Below, in pieces: positions 25,319-33,541 of a DNA stretch of 64,000 bases (positions within the stretch are counted from its first letter, which is position 1; every line of letters begins with the position of its first letter). The notes below the pieces were generated by a model. It saw only the letters and a list, made by a program, of their open reading frames with translations, searched no databases and was not told where the DNA came from. The position numbers were made by a program, and so were the translations under genes. This DNA is from Zavarzinia compransoris (GTDB lineage Bacteria; Pseudomonadota; Alphaproteobacteria; Zavarziniales; Zavarziniaceae). The stretch spans positions 434,001-498,000 of the forward strand of contig NZ_QGLF01000004.1 of the NCBI RefSeq assembly GCF_003173055.1, written 5' to 3'.

Positions 25319-26065
25319 ATGAACACCGAAGAGCTTCTTGAATACGACGACCTCGGCGACGCCCTGCGCGAAGGCCGGGCGCTGCGTCCGGCGCAGGGGT
25401 ATCGCTTCCTCCTCGCGCAGGGCGACCTCAACTTCCAGTCCCGTCAGGTGAGCGACCCCGTGCCGCTCGGCCGTCAGTTGCTCGAGGCCGGCGCCCTGGA
25501 CCCGCGGGACGGCTACAGCCTGTTCGCGATCCTGCCCTCGGGCGACTTCGAGGACGTGCGGCTGAACGAGCCCTTCGACCTGCGCGAGCACGGCGCCGAG
25601 CGGTTCGTCGCCTTCCTGACGGATCGCGACTTCAAGCTCACCTTGAACGACGACGAGTTGCGCTGGGGCAAGCCGGTCATCAGCGGCACGGTGCTCTACG
25701 GGCTCGCCAAGCCGGGCGAGGGGGAAGGCGTTTTCCTCGAGGTCCCCGGCGGCGAAGATCGCCTGATCGAGCATGGCGAGCTGATCGATCTGGCCGAGCC
25801 CGGCATCGAGCGGTTCATCACCGCGCGGCTGACGTTCGAGATCATCGTCAATTCGCGGCCGCGCACGGTGAGCGCCCGCACGGTCACGTTCGAGCAGATC
25901 GTCCAGCTCGCTTTCCCGGGCCAGCACGAGCCGAACGTCGTCTTCTCGATGACCTACCGGCACGCGGCGTCGACGCCGCACGCGGGCGAACTCGGGGCTG
26001 GCGGCTCGGTCGACGTCAAGAAGAAAGGCACGGTGTTCAATGTCACGCGAACTGTTCAGTCGTAA
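25319..26065 (+). CDS. multi-ubiquitin (triple beta-grasp) protein
   Basis: A 248-residue protein of the bacterial multi-ubiquitin family. Three consecutive ubiquitin-like beta-grasp units can be traced: about 27-101 (YRFLLAQGDLNF...), 102-173 (DFKLTLNDDELRW...) and 174-248 (LTFEIIVNSRPR...). The C-terminus FNVTRTVQS resembles the family's usual FNVT ending and has no di-glycine. In the family such proteins occur next to E1-like and E2-like genes and are presumed to be activated and attached to targets or to each other. The ATG has AAGGA ten bases upstream, inside a possible hairpin. The next gene starts 26 bases before its stop. Confidence 0.85.
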   Translation: MNTEELLEYDDLGDALREGRALRPAQGYRFLLAQGDLNFQSRQVSDPVPLGRQLLEAGALDPRDGYSLFAILPSGDFEDVRLNEPFDLREHGAERFVAFLTDRDFKLTLNDDELRWGKPVISGTVLYGLAKPGEGEGVFLEVPGGEDRLIEHGELIDLAEPGIERFITARLTFEIIVNSRPRTVSARTVTFEQIVQLAFPGQHEPNVVFSMTYRHAASTPHAGELGAGGSVDVKKKGTVFNVTRTVQS

Positions 26066-27212
26066 TCCCGACCTCAAGCGGCTGCGGGACGAAGGCTACT
26101 TCGTCCTGCGGCAGGGCGGGCATCTCGTCATGCGGGAGGTGCCCTATGTCGATGCGCGTCGCGAGGTGCGCATCGGCACCCTCATCTCGAGCCTCACGCT
26201 GGCCGGCGATGCGACGCGCAGACCCGACACCCATGTCGTCCATTGGGACGGCGACTTTCCGTGCCGCGCCGATGGGACGCCTATCCAGGGGATCTCGCAT
26301 CAGGCCGGGGCCTTCGACCTCGGCCACGGTCTGAAAGCCACGCACAGCTTCTCGAGCAAGCCGGATGGCGGCTACACGGACTACCACCACAAGATGACGA
26401 GCTACGCGAACATCATCGCGGGCCCGGCCGCGGTGCTGAAGCCCGGCATGACCCCCCGCACCTTCCGCGAGCCGGAAGAGGAGGAGGACAGCGTCTTCAA
26501 CTATGTCGAGACCGCCTCCGACCGTGTCGGTATCGGCATCCTGACCGAGCGGCTCGTCAACGAGCGGGTCGCCATCATCGGCGGCGGCGGCACCGGCGGC
26601 TACATCCTGGACTTCGTCGCCAAGACGCCGGTCCGCGAGATTCGGCTCTTCGACAGCGACGAGTTCCTGACCCACAACGCTTTTCGGGCGCCGGGCGCGC
26701 CGACCCTGGAGGAACTGCGCGAGGCACCGAAGAAGGTCGACTATCTGAAGCGCATCTACAGCCGGATGCACCGCAACATCGTGGCGCACGATGTCGAGCT
26801 CGGAGCCGACAACGTGCACCTTCTCGACGGCGTCACCTTCGCGTTCCTGTCGCTCGACGCCGGCGAAGCGAAGCGGTTGATCGTCGAGAAGCTTGAGGCG
26901 ATCGGCGCCGCGTTCGTCGATGTCGGCATGGGCCTCGAGCTCGACGAGGGGTCGCTCGGCGGTATCCTGCGGGTGACCGCCAGCACGCCGGAGAAGCGGG
27001 ATCATGCTCGCCAGCGCATCTCCTTCGTCGGCGGCGGCGCCAAGGACATCTACGCCTCCAACATCCAGGTCGCGGACCTCAACGCCCTGAATGCGGTCCT
27101 CGCGGTCGTCAAGTGGAAGAAGATCCGCGGCTTCTACCGTGATCTCGAGGGCGAGCATCACTGCACCTATACGACTGACGGCAACATGCTGATCAACGGA
27201 GACCTCGGGTGA
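26040..27212 (+). CDS. E1-like ThiF-family adenylyltransferase with N-terminal E2-like domain
   Basis: A 390-residue enzyme. The C-terminal half (about 165-385) is a ThiF/MoeB/E1 Rossmann domain: VAIIGGGGTGGYILD (nucleotide-binding loop, about 178-192), RLFDSDEFLTHNAFR and a late FVDVGMGLEL. The N-terminal half (about 15-150) matches the domain usually fused to such enzymes (DUF6791-like), with HWDGDFPC providing a cysteine near residue 76 that could be E2-like. It should adenylate the C-terminus of the multi-ubiquitin protein. It overlaps both neighbours in the operon (26 and 4 bases). No JAB-type protease was found nearby. Confidence 0.85.
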   Translation: MSRELFSRNPDLKRLRDEGYFVLRQGGHLVMREVPYVDARREVRIGTLISSLTLAGDATRRPDTHVVHWDGDFPCRADGTPIQGISHQAGAFDLGHGLKATHSFSSKPDGGYTDYHHKMTSYANIIAGPAAVLKPGMTPRTFREPEEEEDSVFNYVETASDRVGIGILTERLVNERVAIIGGGGTGGYILDFVAKTPVREIRLFDSDEFLTHNAFRAPGAPTLEELREAPKKVDYLKRIYSRMHRNIVAHDVELGADNVHLLDGVTFAFLSLDAGEAKRLIVEKLEAIGAAFVDVGMGLELDEGSLGGILRVTASTPEKRDHARQRISFVGGGAKDIYASNIQVADLNALNAVLAVVKWKKIRGFYRDLEGEHHCTYTTDGNMLINGDLG

Positions 27213-27649
27213 TACGGCACAAGCGACTCGAGCATCGTTTCGTCGAGCACATCCCGGAGCGCCTTGAGCCAGGCATTCTCTATGTCTCAATGGAATATGC
27301 GACATCGGCCCACAGCTGCTGCTGCGGTTGCGGCGAGGAGGTCGTGGCGCCCTTCACGCCGACGGACTGGAAGATGACCTTCGACGGTGAGACCATCTCG
27401 CTGCGCCCGTCGATCGGCAATTGGACGCTGAAGTGCCGGTCACATTATGTGATCGACCGCGGCAAGGTGGTCGAAGCCGGCCCTTGGAGCGACGAGCAGG
27501 TCGAAGCCGAGCGCCGTCGGGATCGCACCGCCAAAGCGCGCTTCTACGGGGAGTCGCCGAAGGTCGAACCTTCGGAACAGCCTGCTACGCCCAGGGAGGA
27601 ACCGGGCTTCTGGCGCCGTGTCTGGGCCCGGATATCCGGCGGATCGTAG
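27209..27649 (+). CDS. DUF6527 protein of the ubiquitin-like operon
   Basis: A 146-residue protein. SCCCGCGEEVV (about 34-44) and LKCRSHYVI (about 75-83) supply closely spaced cysteines and a C-x-S-H pair, as in DUF6527, which is found next to multi-ubiquitin and E1-like genes. The core may be a zinc-bound fold or an E2/E3-like carrier, not known from sequence. The C-terminal tail (about 110-146) is charged and ends in FWRRVWARISGGS, a possible amphipathic helix. The start is GTG at 27209, overlapping the E1-like stop (GTGA). It is the last gene of the operon and converges on the next minus-strand gene 16 bases away. Confidence 0.78.
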   Translation: MIRHKRLEHRFVEHIPERLEPGILYVSMEYATSAHSCCCGCGEEVVAPFTPTDWKMTFDGETISLRPSIGNWTLKCRSHYVIDRGKVVEAGPWSDEQVEAERRRDRTAKARFYGESPKVEPSEQPATPREEPGFWRRVWARISGGS

Positions 27650-27665
27650 ACGACAAGCCCGGCGG

Positions 27666-28364
27666 TCACGCGCCGCCTGGCTCGTCAGACTTCGGTGCTG
27701 CGGGGCTGGGGCTCGGGTAGAAGGTTGCGACCCAGCGCTGCTTGAGCTTGGCGAAGGCGAGCCGGCTCGGAAGGCCCTGCGGCCAGTCGGCCGGAAAGAA
27801 GAGGTTGAGCTGTTCGCCAACCTGGATCGCGAGGCGGCCCATTTCGGAGACGACGGCTTCCAAGGTCGTCGTCTCCATGAACGGGCCGATGACCGCGTCG
27901 CCGTCGCGCTGCGGTCGCATCATGAAGGCAGACTTCATGGTGGGATGGCCGGCGAGCTCGGAGAACATTTCGTACATCGCGAAGCGCTTTTTGTCGGCGA
28001 AGCGCCAGCGCTCGATCAGGGTCCGGTCGCCGGCGAAATAGTCGATCAGAAAGACCGTCTCCAACACGTCACGCAGGATGAGCGCGCTGTTTTGGCCGTA
28101 GCCCGATAGAGCAAGCTTCACGCTCGCGCCGAAGGCATTGAAGGTGCGCATCCCGAGCAATTGGATGACCTTGAGGTCCTCGTCGGCGGTTTCGAATTGG
28201 CGCAGGACATCTGCGAGATCCATGGCCGCTTCGGTGATGGCCAGGTGCAGCCGCAGGCGCCCGTCGCCGGCGACGAGGCCGATCGCCTTGCCGCGCAGGA
28301 ATTCTTCGCCAGCATGAAGGCTGGCGAGGTTTGGCGGGATGGCGTCGTCGTTGGTGTCAGGCAT
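27666..28364 (-). CDS. unknown helical protein beside HEPN copy 2
   Basis: A 232-residue, mostly helical protein. The segment SGYGQNSALILRDVLETVFLIDYF (about 91-114) resembles the conserved helix of DUF5677-like proteins, which are themselves distantly HEPN-like; I cannot confirm it. The ATG at 28362-28364 has CGGAG six bases upstream and is preferred to the TTG two codons earlier. It lies 37 bases downstream of the HEPN-like gene on the same strand, so the two probably form a small operon, possibly a toxin-antitoxin or defence pair. Confidence 0.5.
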   Translation of the reverse strand: MPDTNDDAIPPNLASLHAGEEFLRGKAIGLVAGDGRLRLHLAITEAAMDLADVLRQFETADEDLKVIQLLGMRTFNAFGASVKLALSGYGQNSALILRDVLETVFLIDYFAGDRTLIERWRFADKKRFAMYEMFSELAGHPTMKSAFMMRPQRDGDAVIGPFMETTTLEAVVSEMGRLAIQVGEQLNLFFPADWPQGLPSRLAFAKLKQRWVATFYPSPSPAAPKSDEPGGA

Positions 28365-28401
28365 GGACAACTCCGGCCGTCGGGGGCGTGCGTCGGCGCT
28401 C

Positions 28402-28911
28402 TTATCCGTCAGCGAGCGCGCCGTGCTGTTCCAGCACCTTCATGAGCACATCGTTCGCGGTGCTGAAATTGCCGAGCTGGCCTTGCAGCTTGTACTGCCA
28501 CTTTACCCCGTGGAAGAGGTTGTTGCGGTAGCGGAAGACGATGATGAGGACGGCCGTGACGCGGCTGCATGGGTCGTTGTCGCCGCCGTCGATCACGGCG
28601 CGCACCAAGGCCTCTCGGTCGGGATTCCTGAAATGCAGATGGTGGAAGTGATAGGTGAAGGCGCCATCGGCGTAATAGCGTTGCCGGAAATAGGCGAGTT
28701 CGGCGTCGAAGGCGTCAGCGTCGAGCATCCCGGCGTTCTGCCAAGCCTCGACCGTGTCGCAGATCGCCTTGACATTGCCCTGGGTGTTGAGGACCCGCGA
28801 CTCGAATAGGCTCCAGAGTAGCGCGAAGTCAGTAATCGCGGCCTGCTCGTCTTTGGCGAGATGATTGAATCCGGGCGCATTCGCCTGCAGCCATTTCATG
28901 CTCTTGGTCAT
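28402..28911 (-). CDS. HEPN-like protein, copy 2
   Basis: A 169-residue helical protein with RNNLFH at residues 129-134, fitting the R-x4-6-H motif of HEPN ribonucleases. It aligns over almost its whole length with the protein at 12279-12884: FALLWSLFE, AELAYFRQRYYAD, VRAVIDGG and the motif region, so the two genes are paralogues within one island. The start at 28909-28911 has no clear ribosome site; MKWLQ four codons later is an alternative. A 10-base palindrome GCAATATTGC lies 14-23 bases upstream. Confidence 0.6.
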   Translation of the reverse strand: MTKSMKWLQANAPGFNHLAKDEQAAITDFALLWSLFESRVLNTQGNVKAICDTVEAWQNAGMLDADAFDAELAYFRQRYYADGAFTYHFHHLHFRNPDREALVRAVIDGGDNDPCSRVTAVLIIVFRYRNNLFHGVKWQYKLQGQLGNFSTANDVLMKVLEQHGALADG

Positions 28912-29560
28912 GGCTGGTCTTATCGCAATATTGCAGGATCGTGTAGAGAGCGGCGGCTTGATACAACAGGCATAGAGCGTCGCGGCATCGATGCCGATCC
29001 CGACGATTTGCTGCGGACCGGACTCGAAACCGGCTAGTGGATGGGCTTAGCGCACCGAGCCATTACGCCGCTGCCTTCTCGTCACCATCTCGGACCTTTG
29101 CTGGCCATGTGTCCTTCCACATCGCCGCAGCCAGAGGCGTTTGCCTATCCGCTCATTCGCTTTGCATCAAGTCACCCGACCCGGGGAGTAGATCCGGAAG
29201 GGGGCGAGACGTTGAGTGCATGGTGAGTACGAACGTCCTGTGCTATGAACGGTGACGGTCTTTTCTCGCATCGGCGCGCAGTGCCCTGAATGGTTGATGG
29301 CGCGAAAAAATTGACCGATCGTTGTCGATAGACGATGAAACCGCGCTAAATCCAAATCGCGCGAATTTTCCTTTGAAATCAAAAGCGAAGAATTTTGACG
29401 GCTCGACGGTCGGGTTTTGACCGTCAGAAGAAAGATTTTGCGCTTAAAAATCAGCCCGTTACGATGGTTTGAGAGAATCGAGTGGGAGTGATCAGGCGGC
29501 TGGACACGCGGCGTATCGCGTGGCCGAATGGCCGTCATGATGAGCAGGTTGGAACCTTCC
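28912..29560. other. right boundary region of the accessory island, no gene seen
   Basis: About 650 bases without a supported gene. GC content falls between about 29,280 and 29,470, where AT-rich words such as CGCGAATTTTCC, AAGAATTTTGACG and GATTTTGCGCTTAAAAATC occur. This is probably the promoter region of the following SGNH hydrolase and may also contain the element's right end. I found no tRNA, integrase or obvious direct repeat to mark an attachment site. Confidence 0.4.
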
Positions 29561-30358
29561 ATGTCCATGTCGGCTGCCGGTACCCGGCGTCAGTTCGTAC
29601 TGGGAACCCTGGCGGCGGCGGCCGGTGCGGTCGGCCTTGCGCGGGGGGCCGGCGCAGAGGGGCTGGCGCTGCCGCCGACGCCCCGGCCGGATGACTGGTG
29701 GGTAAAGCGGCATCGGGACAAGCTGGCGGAATTGCGCCGGGGGCCGGTCAACCTTGTCTTCATCGGCGATTCCATCACCCATAACTACGAATTGGGCAGC
29801 ACGGCGCCGAATTATGATTTCCTCGGGCTGTGGAACCGGTTCTACGGCGGCCGGCAGGCGGTCAACCTCGGCTTCAACGGCGACAATACCGGCAATGTCC
29901 TGTGGCGCCTCGACAATGGCGAGATCGGCGGCATCTCGCCCAAGGCGGCGGTGGTCCTGATCGGCACCAACGACACCATCCAGGGTCGCGGCGCGGCCGA
30001 GACCAAGGCGGGGATCGATGCCATCGTCGGCCGCCTGCGGGCCAGGGTGCCCAAGGCCCGGATCCTGGTCCTGGGTATCCTGCCGAGCGGGATCAGCGAC
30101 TGGAAATCGGCCACCGACCTTGCGGTCAACACCGCCCTGGCCAACAGCTATGCCGCCGACCGGCAGGTGACCTTCATGGATGCCGGCTATCGCTTCCTGA
30201 AGGACGGGGCGACCGATGTCAGCCTCTACATGGATCCCCGGAACGACCCGCCCGGTCCCGCCCTGCACCCGGATGCCGCCGCCCAGGCGCGCCTGGCCGA
30301 GGCGATCGAGCCGCTGCTGTCGTCCTGGCTGGGCGACCGCAACCGCCTGTCACAGTGA
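29561..30358 (+). CDS. exported SGNH/GDSL hydrolase
   Basis: About 265 residues with a twin-arginine export signal: TRRQFVLGTLAAAAGAVGLA (about 8-27) followed by an AxA-like cleavage site. The mature protein shows SGNH blocks I GDSI (serine), II GFNGDN, III GTND and V near DPPGPALHPD (Asp-x-x-His type). This branch resembles platelet-activating-factor acetylhydrolase-like esterases; the substrate is unknown. I prefer the ATG at 29561 because it places the RR motif normally; ATGs at 29528 and 29537 give longer forms. Its stop overlaps the convergent algJ-like gene by nine bases. It stands next to an acetylation cluster, so a role as a polysaccharide esterase is plausible. Confidence 0.75.
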   Translation: MSMSAAGTRRQFVLGTLAAAAGAVGLARGAGAEGLALPPTPRPDDWWVKRHRDKLAELRRGPVNLVFIGDSITHNYELGSTAPNYDFLGLWNRFYGGRQAVNLGFNGDNTGNVLWRLDNGEIGGISPKAAVVLIGTNDTIQGRGAAETKAGIDAIVGRLRARVPKARILVLGILPSGISDWKSATDLAVNTALANSYAADRQVTFMDAGYRFLKDGATDVSLYMDPRNDPPGPALHPDAAAQARLAEAIEPLLSSWLGDRNRLSQ

Positions 30359-31456
30359 GCCGGCGGCCAGCCGCGCCGCCCAGGTTTCCTCGACCGTGCC
30401 GAAGGGGGCGTCCAGCACCCGTTCCGGGATTTCCCAGACGATCGCCCGGGGCGGTGTCCCGGTGAAGGCGGCATCCCGGAAATAGGGTTCGGCGGCGCCG
30501 GCGAAACCCGCACCGTCCCGCGCCAGATCGCCGATCGGGGCGGCCAGGGCGGCGGCCAGGAAGCCGATGAAATTGCCGTTCCGCGAAAAGGAACTGCCGA
30601 TCACCACGACCGGCGGCCCCGCCATCTCGCCGAGAAGATCGTCCGCGACCACCGCCGGCATGGCGATGCGGCTTTCCGCGACCCAATCGCCCGCCGGGCG
30701 AAAGGGGGTGGGAAGCCGGTCGAGGCCGGCGAGACGGATCAGGTCCCCCAGGCGCTCGTGGTCGTCGCCGGGGGTGACGGGGACCGGCGGGCCGGGTTCG
30801 GGCGCCGCATTTGCGCTGCGCAGCCGCTCGGCCAGGGCCGCGGCCACCGCCTGCGCCCCCGCTTCGGTCCAATGGGTGTCGCTGCGGAAATAGGGCTCCG
30901 CGGTGCCCGCCAGCACGGGCAGGGCCTCGAGGTGATCGACCCCGGCGGCCGCCAGCGCGGCGTTGAAGCGGTCGAGGCGGGCGTCCAGGGCGGCGGGCCG
31001 GGGCAGGCCGCAGCGCGCCGCCGCCAGGACCCGGCTCTTGTCCGGGACGACCACGACGGTCAGGTGAATGTTCCGGGCCTTCAGCAGGCGGTCGGCGGCG
31101 GCGACCAGACCCGCCCGCCGGTCGCGGGCCGAAGCCGCGCCGGGATGAAGGTCCATCTCCTCGCGGAGGAAGAGCCAGCCGGCGCAGCCGGCCCGCACCT
31201 GCTCGCCGAGGTCGCCCAGCACCAGCCAATTGGCGGCCCGCGCCGTCCGCGCCAGGGCGGCGCCGCCGAGAAGGTCCTCGTTCAGGTGGCGGGACAGGGC
31301 CGCGGTGGCCGTGCCGTCCGCCACGTCCCCCGGGGTGAAGCGGGCCAGCATCTGCCGCCCCCCGTCGCCGCCAAGGGCGAGCACGCCGGAGACCAGCCCG
31401 ACCGCGAGGACGAGGATCAGGACGATGCCGGCAAGACGGCCGCGATCATGTTCCAT
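30350..31456 (-). CDS. algJ: AlgJ/AlgX-like SGNH acetyltransferase
   Basis: A 368-residue membrane-anchored periplasmic protein with an N-terminal transmembrane segment (about 8-28). It resembles AlgJ/AlgX/WssI: VPDKSRVLA for the first block, DTHWTEAGA near residue 193 as the conserved catalytic DxH segment, and IGSSFSRNGNF carrying the serine. These proteins add acetyl groups to exported polysaccharide, using acetyl delivered by the AlgI-like partner. The ATG has GGAGGGG upstream. It lies 12 bases after the algI-like gene in a four-gene run. Confidence 0.8.
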   Translation of the reverse strand: MEHDRGRLAGIVLILVLAVGLVSGVLALGGDGGRQMLARFTPGDVADGTATAALSRHLNEDLLGGAALARTARAANWLVLGDLGEQVRAGCAGWLFLREEMDLHPGAASARDRRAGLVAAADRLLKARNIHLTVVVVPDKSRVLAAARCGLPRPAALDARLDRFNAALAAAGVDHLEALPVLAGTAEPYFRSDTHWTEAGAQAVAAALAERLRSANAAPEPGPPVPVTPGDDHERLGDLIRLAGLDRLPTPFRPAGDWVAESRIAMPAVVADDLLGEMAGPPVVVIGSSFSRNGNFIGFLAAALAAPIGDLARDGAGFAGAAEPYFRDAAFTGTPPRAIVWEIPERVLDAPFGTVEETWAARLAAGSL

Positions 31457-31468
31457 CCGCTGCCCCTC

Positions 31469-32869
31469 CTAGAACTGGAAATAGAGGAAGGGCACGGTTT
31501 CACGTTCCTTCAGGGCGGCCAGCGCATAGAGGAAGGCGAGCACGGGCCAGAGGCCGTGCCACCAGCCGGGAACCAGGGCAAGAGCGCCGGCCAGCCGCCC
31601 CCGCACCGCCGGCCAGAGTGCGACGGCGACGCCCGCCGCCAGCCACAGGGTGACGGTCGGATGCAACGCGACCCGGACCGCATCGCCGAGACCGATGCCG
31701 TACCAGCCGACCTGCCCCAGCAGCATGGTTTCCGCCATCTGCCAGCTGGTCGACCGGAACAGGGTCCAGGCCAGCATGACCAGGGCCATGGTCGCCGGCC
31801 AGGCCAGGACGGTGGGCAGGGCGATGCCACGCCGCCGTCCGGCCCGCTCGACGGCGAGGGCGATGCCATGCACCAGGCCCCAGGCCATGAAGGTCCAGGC
31901 CGCGCCATGCCACAGCCCGCCGATCGCCATGGTCAGGATCAGGTTGGCATAGGTGCGCGCCTCGCCCTGGCGGTTTCCGCCCATGGCGACATAGAGATAG
32001 TCGCGCAGCCAGCCCGACAGGCTGATGTGCCAGCGCCGCCAGAACTCCTGGATGCTGGTCGAGAGATAGGGATCGTTGAAATTCTCGGGGAAATGGAAGC
32101 CGAGCATGAGGGCAAGGCCGATCGCCATGGCGCTGTAGCCGGCGAAATCGAAATAGAGCTGCAGCGTATAGCCGAGCGCGCCCAGCCAGGCATCCGCCAG
32201 CGACGGCGCCGGCAGCGCGAAGACGAGATCGACCAGCCCGGCCAGCTGATCCGCGATCAATACCTTCATGCAGAAGCCGAGCATGAAGCGGCGGCTGCCC
32301 TTGGCGAAATTGTCGAAGCGCAGGTCGCGGCGGGTGAGTTCCTTGTCGATCCAGCTGTAGCGGATGACGGGCCCCGCCACCAATTGGGTGAAGAACGCCT
32401 TGTAGACGGCGAAGGCGACGAAATCGCGCTCGGGCGTTATGGTCCCGCGCCGAATGTCGTAAAGATAGGAAATGGCCTGGAGGATGTAGAACGAGACGCC
32501 GATCGGCAGGATCACCGTCTCCCAGGGAATGGCGCCCAGATGGAACAGGGCCAGTCCCTCGTTCGTCGTGCCGACCAGCAGGTTGGCATATTTGAACCAG
32601 CCGAGGACGAGAAGATTGGCCGCCGCCCCCAGGGCCAGCCGGCGCTGCTTTTCCGCGTCGCTGCGCGCGGCCTCGATCGCGAGGCCGCAAAAATAGCTGA
32701 AGACCGTGACCCCGATCAGCAGCAGCAGGAAGACCGGCTTCCACCAGCCGTAGAAGGCCCAGCTGGCGATCAGCAGCACCCAGTTCCGCCCGCCCGCCGG
32801 CACCAGGGCGTAGCAGAGCAGGAAGAGGGGCAGGAACAGGGTCAGGAACTCGACCGAGGCGAAAACCAT
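31469..32869 (-). CDS. algI: AlgI-like MBOAT O-acyltransferase
   Basis: A 466-residue polytopic membrane protein of the MBOAT family. It shows many hydrophobic segments and the catalytic region EFWRRWHISLSGWLRDYLY followed by GGLWHGAAWTF, with its conserved histidine. In alginate and acetylated cellulose systems this protein moves acetyl groups across the inner membrane to the AlgJ/AlgX partner. Its size is normal for the family, and no key motif is missing. It lies between algF-like and algJ-like genes with gaps of 12-24 bases, so the set is one operon. Confidence 0.9.
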   Translation of the reverse strand: MVFASVEFLTLFLPLFLLCYALVPAGGRNWVLLIASWAFYGWWKPVFLLLLIGVTVFSYFCGLAIEAARSDAEKQRRLALGAAANLLVLGWFKYANLLVGTTNEGLALFHLGAIPWETVILPIGVSFYILQAISYLYDIRRGTITPERDFVAFAVYKAFFTQLVAGPVIRYSWIDKELTRRDLRFDNFAKGSRRFMLGFCMKVLIADQLAGLVDLVFALPAPSLADAWLGALGYTLQLYFDFAGYSAMAIGLALMLGFHFPENFNDPYLSTSIQEFWRRWHISLSGWLRDYLYVAMGGNRQGEARTYANLILTMAIGGLWHGAAWTFMAWGLVHGIALAVERAGRRRGIALPTVLAWPATMALVMLAWTLFRSTSWQMAETMLLGQVGWYGIGLGDAVRVALHPTVTLWLAAGVAVALWPAVRGRLAGALALVPGWWHGLWPVLAFLYALAALKERETVPFLYFQF

Positions 32870-32893
32870 GAAGCGGACTCCGACCCCGAGGGG

Positions 32894-33541
32894 TCAATCA
32901 TATTTCGCCTGTTCGTCCCGGCCGCCGACCAGCCTGTGGCCACCTGCGCCGTCCGGGATCACCGCGATGCTGTAACGCCCGCGCGCCGCGAGCATGCCGA
33001 GGTCGACGCTGCCCGTAACCGGATCGGTGCCGCAGGCCGCCTCGATCACGGCTTCGACCGGATTGACCAGCCGGCGCGCCATGGCCCCGGGGGCGATCCG
33101 CTCGAAGACCACGGTCTTGCGGGCGCCCGCCCGCATGGCGGCATCGGCGCAGGCCGGATCGGCGTTCAGGAAGGCGATGTCGGCCTTCAGGGCGTTGAAG
33201 TCCTGCGGCAGGTCGCGGATCAGCAGGGGGGCGGCGCCGGCGACGATGGCGACGGTGACGAATTCATCGGTCGCGGCGGTGACCCGCACTTCCTGCGCGG
33301 TGCCGCCGACGCCGGCTTTGGCCCGCTGCTCCGCGCCCGAGGGAATGGCCTGGTAGCGGCTGAAGCTGCCGGCGCCAAGCTCGATCGCGGCGCCGCCGGC
33401 GCGGATCGCCACCGGGGCCGCGCTCGCGTTCAGGAAGCGGACGTAACCGGAAGGGACGCCCGGCCCGGTTTCATAGAGCATGGCTTCCGCCGCGGCCGTC
33501 GCCGGCAGGGCGGCGGCAAGGCAGAACAGGACCGCCCTCAC
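32894..33541 (-). CDS. algF: AlgF-like alginate/cellulose O-acetylation protein
   Basis: About 215 residues with an N-terminal signal peptide (VLFCLAAALPATAAAEA) and a periplasmic AlgF-like domain (YVRFLNASAAPVAI, IPSGAEQRAK). AlgF and its WssG relative are accessory periplasmic proteins for polysaccharide acetylation; the exact role is unclear. Two GTG codons stand in tandem at the start (33544 and 33541). I choose the second, which overlaps the upstream stop as GTGA. No ATG is available. Confidence 0.75.
   Translation of the reverse strand: MRAVLFCLAAALPATAAAEAMLYETGPGVPSGYVRFLNASAAPVAIRAGGAAIELGAGSFSRYQAIPSGAEQRAKAGVGGTAQEVRVTAATDEFVTVAIVAGAAPLLIRDLPQDFNALKADIAFLNADPACADAAMRAGARKTVVFERIAPGAMARRLVNPVEAVIEAACGTDPVTGSVDLGMLAARGRYSIAVIPDGAGGHRLVGGRDEQAKYD

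Noticed and set aside
1-29000. Integrase, relaxase, transposase or type IV secretion genes
   Set aside because: I looked for them because the gene set suggests a mobile element, but none is encoded in this window. The transfer part is presumably to the left.
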